Below are positions 7,225-10,732 of a DNA stretch of 10,732 bases, in pieces (within the stretch, counting starts at the first letter, position 1; the number at the start of each line of letters is the position of its first letter). The stretch is from JAADHG01 sp964418645 (lineage in GTDB: Bacteria > Bacteroidota > Bacteroidia > Flavobacteriales > Flavobacteriaceae). The stretch spans positions 1-10,732 of the forward strand of contig CAYQME010000075.1 of assembly GCA_964418645.1 (NCBI GenBank). Reading direction: 5' to 3'. The notes beneath the pieces were generated by a model, which was given only the letters and a program-made list of their open reading frames with translations, did not search any database and had not been told where the DNA came from. The position numbers and the translations under genes were made by a program.

Positions 7225-7260
7225 CAAATATATCTTATCGCTGCTAAAATTGGAAACAAA
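7225..7260 (-). promoter_or_regulatory. Candidate Bacteroidota-type promoter for dnaN
   Basis: On the - strand TATATTTG (7232 down to 7225) fits the -7 box TAnnTTTG known from Bacteroidota. TTTG at 7260-7257 could be the -33 box, but the 24-base spacer is at or beyond the long end of the usual range. Transcription would start near 7218, leaving a leader of about 20 bases before the dnaN ATG at 7198. Confidence 0.45.
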
Positions 7261-7271
7261 CTTATTAACAA

Positions 7272-9653
7272 CTATACAGCGTATTTTTTCTTTCTATAGA
7301 AGTTGAAAATAAAGCCAAAAACTCCTAATAATACTAACGGTAACACAATGTTAATGAGCTGCCATTTTGTTTTTTGTGATACAATTTTTTCCGAATCTAG
7401 AAAAGCAATCGCTATTTTTTTTGAACGAATGTTTATAAGTCCGTCATCATCTAACAGATAGTTTACAGCATTTAGTAAAAATTCTTTATTACCATAGGTT
7501 TGTCCGGTCCATTTATCAAACCCTAACTCTTGAGAGCCTTTTCGACCTACATCATTTTTTATAACATCGCCATCGGCTATCACAACCATTTTGGTTGCAG
7601 CACTTTTATTTTTTCCGTCTGAAAGTTTAAAGGGCTTAACTCTGTTATTATATACCGATGTAAACTCACCTTCTAATAATACAGAAAGTGTTTGTCTACC
7701 TTTAGTATATTTCGATTTATCGGGTTGTTTTGTAACAATATCTAAGCTTATTTCTCTTGGTGTCCCTAAAAGTTTTGTTAATGGCGAACTTTTTAAAAGA
7801 ATAGTTTTAGACACAGTATTTTTTAAAGTATCTATCTGATTTGCAAAATCAAATTTCACCAAATTAATATTGTTTACTATAGGATGATTATTTGCACCAG
7901 AAGCTAATGGCGAATATTGCCATTGAATGGGTTGAAACTGTGCTTCACTCCCTTCGCCAATCGCAAGTGTGATAGGAGCAGAGTAGAGATCGTTTACTAG
8001 AACAGGGTTGATTCTAACACCATATTTAAAGAAGAAATCGGTGAGATTTAAATCTCTTGCTGTAGCAAAACTTTTTCCAGCATCATTGTACAAACTGTCT
8101 TTATCAATAGCAACTTTATCAATTAACCATAAGCTTTTCCCACCATTCATGATAAATTGATCGAGCACCAGTTTTTCTTGCTCTGAAAAGGCTTGCGTAG
8201 GTTTAGCGTTAATAATAAGGTCAAACGCCTCTAATTTATCCAGTGTTTGTTGTGCATTACTAGCCACACTATCTAAGGTAAAAGGAGCGATAAAATAATA
8301 GTCACGAAGCGTTTTAACAAAGTCTGCAATATATTTGTTTTTAAGTTGACCATTGCCTCTTAATACCGCTATTTTACGATGCTTAGGATGTGTCAATTTA
8401 CTAAATCCATCAGCAAACACATATTCCAGCTGCTGTACAGAATTACTAACCATATCTTTTGCCGTAGCACCTATCTTATTTTTTAATAGCGAAATTTTTA
8501 CAGTTTCATTATTATAACTTGCTAAAGCCCATGGAAAAATAACTTCTTGGGTAGATTTTCCGTTTTCGTTAACACTTAATTGCAAAGGTGTTAAACCTCT
8601 TTGATTCAAACTTTTAATATTGGCATCACGAGAGTTACCGTCTTCTAAAGGATTGATAAAATTAAAAACGATATGCGGATTGTATGCTGAAAATTCTTCA
8701 AGCAGTTGCTTAGTTTCGGTTTGAAGTCGTCTAAATTCCGACGGAAAATCACCTTCAAGAAATACATCAATAATAATAGGAGAATCTACATCTTTAATAA
8801 TATCTAATGCCGCTTGGCTTAAGGTATAACGTTGGTCTTTAGTGAGGTCGAAGCGTTTATAGATGGATTGTGTAAACATATTTACAACAAGTAATCCTAA
8901 ACCTAAAACTAGGAATTGTATAAACTCTTTTTTACCTGCCTTTTTGGAGTTAATGCCAAGTTTGGTTAATAATAAAAAGAAAAGCGTCACACTTAAAAAA
9001 TACAGTATATCTCTGCTGTCAAGTACACCACGACTCATGCTTTTAAAATGAGAATTCATGCCTAATTGTTCTATAAATGTGCTAGATGTAAATTCGGCGA
9101 TACTATCCAACCCAATAAAAAAGAACAGACATATAAAAACAGCAATAATAAAGGCAACAATTTGGTTGTCAGACACCGTTGAAGCAAATACACCAATAGC
9201 AGTATATGCTGCTACTAAAAATAGTAAGCCAAAATAAGAACCCAATGTACTTCCCATATCTAAATTACCAACAGGATTTCCCAATTGATATACCGTAAAA
9301 ACATATAATAGGGTTGGTATAAGAGCAATTATAATAAGAATAAAAGCTGCTAAAGATTTCCCTAGTACAATGTTGAAATTAGAAATTGGCTTAGTAAGTA
9401 AGAGCTCAATAGTACCTTGCTTTTTTTCATCTGAAAAACTGCGCATGGTTATTGCGGGAATAAGAAATAGGAATACCCAAGGAGCTAACATAAAAAACGG
9501 AGATACATCGGCAAAACCGTAATCCAGAATGTTAAATTCACCTTTAAACAGCCATAAGAATAAGCCATTTATGATTAAAAATATGGCAACCACCAAATAT
9601 CCAATTGGAGAGGCAAAAAACGAGTTTATTTCTTTTTTAAGGATGGCTATCAT
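7272..9653 (-). CDS. gldFG: Fused gliding-motility ABC transporter protein GldF-GldG
   Basis: One 793-residue frame carries two proteins that are separate in Flavobacterium johnsoniae. Residues 1-238 are GldF, the ABC-2-type permease: MIAILKKEINSFFASPIGYL, membrane helices near 17-36, 53-70, 100-122, 138-160, 166-182 and 216-232, plus the conserved RSFSDEKKQGTIELLLTKPI (71-90). From about 239 to the end is GldG: a membrane helix at 246-262, then KRFDLTKDQRYTLSQAAL (266-283), a large periplasmic auxiliary domain, and a C-terminal anchor helix at 766-785 before RKKKYAV. With the ATPase GldA, not seen here, they form the transporter needed for gliding in F. johnsoniae; its substrate is unknown. 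No stop and no usable GldG start codon exists at the junction (near base 8939), which favours a true fusion. The ATG shares one base with the upstream gene's TAA (TAATG), so translation is probably coupled. Confidence 0.93.
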   Translation of the reverse strand: MIAILKKEINSFFASPIGYLVVAIFLIINGLFLWLFKGEFNILDYGFADVSPFFMLAPWVFLFLIPAITMRSFSDEKKQGTIELLLTKPISNFNIVLGKSLAAFILIIIALIPTLLYVFTVYQLGNPVGNLDMGSTLGSYFGLLFLVAAYTAIGVFASTVSDNQIVAFIIAVFICLFFFIGLDSIAEFTSSTFIEQLGMNSHFKSMSRGVLDSRDILYFLSVTLFFLLLTKLGINSKKAGKKEFIQFLVLGLGLLVVNMFTQSIYKRFDLTKDQRYTLSQAALDIIKDVDSPIIIDVFLEGDFPSEFRRLQTETKQLLEEFSAYNPHIVFNFINPLEDGNSRDANIKSLNQRGLTPLQLSVNENGKSTQEVIFPWALASYNNETVKISLLKNKIGATAKDMVSNSVQQLEYVFADGFSKLTHPKHRKIAVLRGNGQLKNKYIADFVKTLRDYYFIAPFTLDSVASNAQQTLDKLEAFDLIINAKPTQAFSEQEKLVLDQFIMNGGKSLWLIDKVAIDKDSLYNDAGKSFATARDLNLTDFFFKYGVRINPVLVNDLYSAPITLAIGEGSEAQFQPIQWQYSPLASGANNHPIVNNINLVKFDFANQIDTLKNTVSKTILLKSSPLTKLLGTPREISLDIVTKQPDKSKYTKGRQTLSVLLEGEFTSVYNNRVKPFKLSDGKNKSAATKMVVIADGDVIKNDVGRKGSQELGFDKWTGQTYGNKEFLLNAVNYLLDDDGLINIRSKKIAIAFLDSEKIVSQKTKWQLINIVLPLVLLGVFGFIFNFYRKKKYAV

Positions 9654-9949
9654 TATGGTAAACTTATAACTTTATCCACACTCCAAGCTTGTGGTTTTTC
9701 ATTAAACAATACTTTGGTCTGCGCCCAAATGGCAGCAAACAATTCTGAATTTCTATAATTCTCTAAATCAGTTTCATTATCCCAATAGCTATAGGTAAAA
9801 AATATAGTTGCATGGGTTGTATCTCTATACAATTCTAATAAACGGCAACCCGGAAAATTCCGTATTTGCTTTTTTTTTGAGTTAAATAGCGTTGTGAATG
9901 TATCAATATGTGTTTCAGCAAAAGTCATTTTAACAATTCGTACCAGCAT
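9653..9949 (-). CDS. Antibiotic-biosynthesis-monooxygenase (ABM) fold protein
   Basis: A 98-residue cytoplasmic protein with the ABM / dimeric ferredoxin-like fold layout. It opens with a strand (MLVRIVKMTF) and a helix (ETHIDTFTTLFNSKKKQIRNFPG), then CRLLELYRD, a strand TIFFTYSYWDNETDLENYRNS (about 49-69), a helix ELFAAIWAQTKVLF and a final strand AWSVDKVI. 'FPGC..LE.......F.....W.....L..Y..S..F' is the typical family signature; members include quinol and small-molecule monooxygenases, haem-degrading enzymes and many of unknown substrate. The first ATG at 9949 gives the normal length. It starts 4 bases after the upstream gene's stop and overlaps the gldFG start by one base, so it belongs to the same transcript. 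Substrate unknown; family assignment good. Confidence 0.82.
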   Translation of the reverse strand: MLVRIVKMTFAETHIDTFTTLFNSKKKQIRNFPGCRLLELYRDTTHATIFFTYSYWDNETDLENYRNSELFAAIWAQTKVLFNEKPQAWSVDKVISLP

Positions 9950-9953
9950 AGTT

Positions 9954-10732
9954 TTACTTTAAAAAATTAATAGTAACCGTATCCATCATATTCAATCCCA
10001 TTAAGGTCGAAGCACTACCAACAGTGGTACAATTACTTTTATAGATGGCAATTTCCATATAATTAGAAGAATTAAAGACCACTAGACCACGACCTTCATC
10101 ATGACGTTTTTCGGCTTCAATATCAAAGTTTACAATATCACTATACTTTGAAAATATCTCTTTAAATTTATAATTTCTAGCATAGATTTCAAAAGATCTT
10201 CCTTTTTGAATGTCTTCAAAAAATTTACGCTTTATATTGGTCACGACATTACCATAATTATCAATATACACAACGTTTCCTATAATTTGATTTCTTTCAG
10301 CATTTACAAAAGGAATAATATTTTTTAATGGTTTTATACCTTGTATGGGTTTGCCAATAACTTCTAGAGTGCCACCTCGTGCAATATGGCACGCCACTTT
10401 TACAAACACATCTAATACAGGGAAGCTCGTTTCTATTTTTTCATGAATATTAATCTCAACAATTTTCTCAGGAGCAATTTCAGAACAAATCATACTCACA
10501 ATACCATTATTAGCACATACAAAATAATGATCATCCAGCTTAATAACAATATGCTTGTTTTCCTGATTTATTTCCGAGTCAATCCCAATAAGATGAATGG
10601 AGCCTTTTGGAAAGCTGCTATAGGCATTTTGTATAATGTATGCCGCTTCGGGAATACTAAATGGCGAAACCGAATGCGAGATATCAACAATTTTAACATC
10701 GGGAAGCTCACTATAAATAGCGCCTTTTATTG
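9954..10732 (-). CDS. S-adenosylmethionine hydroxide adenosyltransferase family protein (5' end missing)
   Basis: The frame stays open to the window edge, giving 258 C-terminal residues of the SAM-dependent chlorinase/fluorinase family (formerly DUF62). Family members that use hydroxide split S-adenosylmethionine into adenosine and methionine. Visible N-domain motifs are VDISHSVSPFSIPEAAYIIQ, a SFPKGSIHLIGIDSE stretch where many relatives have DPGVG, and YFVCANNGIVSMI (usually ..DNGxL). The C-domain has VVYIDNYGNVVTNI and the closing GSASTLMGL near the C terminus. A GTG at 10499 would give a shorter frame, but the N-domain motifs upstream of it in the same frame (10500-10731) show that it is an internal valine. 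It is followed after 4 bases by the ABM gene and lies in the same direction as gldFG. Its true start is outside the window. Confidence 0.88.
   Translation of the reverse strand, partial: IKGAIYSELPDVKIVDISHSVSPFSIPEAAYIIQNAYSSFPKGSIHLIGIDSEINQENKHIVIKLDDHYFVCANNGIVSMICSEIAPEKIVEINIHEKIETSFPVLDVFVKVACHIARGGTLEVIGKPIQGIKPLKNIIPFVNAERNQIIGNVVYIDNYGNVVTNIKRKFFEDIQKGRSFEIYARNYKFKEIFSKYSDIVNFDIEAEKRHDEGRGLVVFNSSNYMEIAIYKSNCTTVGSASTLMGLNMMDTVTINFLK

Noticed and set aside
7591..9051. Short + strand ORFs (7591-7839, 8863-9051) inside gldFG
   Set aside because: Antisense shadows of the GldF-GldG frame without any support of their own.
9954..10499. A shorter SAM-adenosyltransferase gene starting at the GTG at 10499
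   Set aside because: The frame is open upstream to the window edge and encodes the conserved N-domain motifs there, so this GTG is an internal valine codon.
1..10732. Mobile element, prophage, CRISPR array or defence island
   Set aside because: No transposase, integrase, direct-repeat array or long terminal repeat was seen, and base composition looks even across the window.

Overview
The window looks like chromosomal DNA of a low-GC marine-type member of the Flavobacteriaceae (Bacteroidota). The gliding-motility ABC transporter proteins GldF and GldG are specific to that phylum. Codon use is strongly A/T-biased, at least one gene starts with TTG, clear Shine-Dalgarno sites are absent, and a TAnnTTTG-type promoter box precedes dnaN. 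No transposase, integrase, CRISPR array, tRNA or rRNA was seen.

Left part (1-1320, + strand): three tightly packed genes that look like the 3' end of a metal-handling operon. They are the end of a small cysteine-rich GDCCVxC-family protein, an outer-membrane beta-barrel protein whose start overlaps it by 13 bases, and a secreted heavy-metal-associated (HMA) domain protein with a CPFC metal site. The set suggests soft-metal (mercury- or copper-like) traffic across the periplasm, but no metal reductase or inner-membrane pump is inside the window. A secreted protein of unknown function (1358-2014, - strand) converges on this operon.

Middle (2015-6054): a 234-base AT-rich divergent intergenic region, then a 966-residue flavin/iron-sulfur dehydrogenase of the YdiJ type that probably oxidises a D-2-hydroxyacid. 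Next come a small DUF4870 membrane protein and, convergent to it, a SnoaL/NTF2-like protein. These last two share a very strong hairpin terminator.

Right part (6017-10732, all - strand): reading in the direction of transcription, an S-adenosylmethionine hydroxide adenosyltransferase (5' end cut by the window), a small antibiotic-biosynthesis-monooxygenase-fold protein, a single 793-residue protein joining GldF (permease) to GldG (periplasmic subunit), and dnaN (DNA polymerase III sliding clamp). The first three are spaced by 4 bases and a 1-base overlap, so they are almost certainly co-transcribed. dnaN has its own likely promoter and terminator.

Most of the window is ordinary core genome. 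The points most worth a second look are the GldF-GldG fusion, the GDCCVxC/barrel/HMA module, and the placement of the two small enzymes upstream of the gliding transporter. I did not find convincing evidence of a wholly new system.
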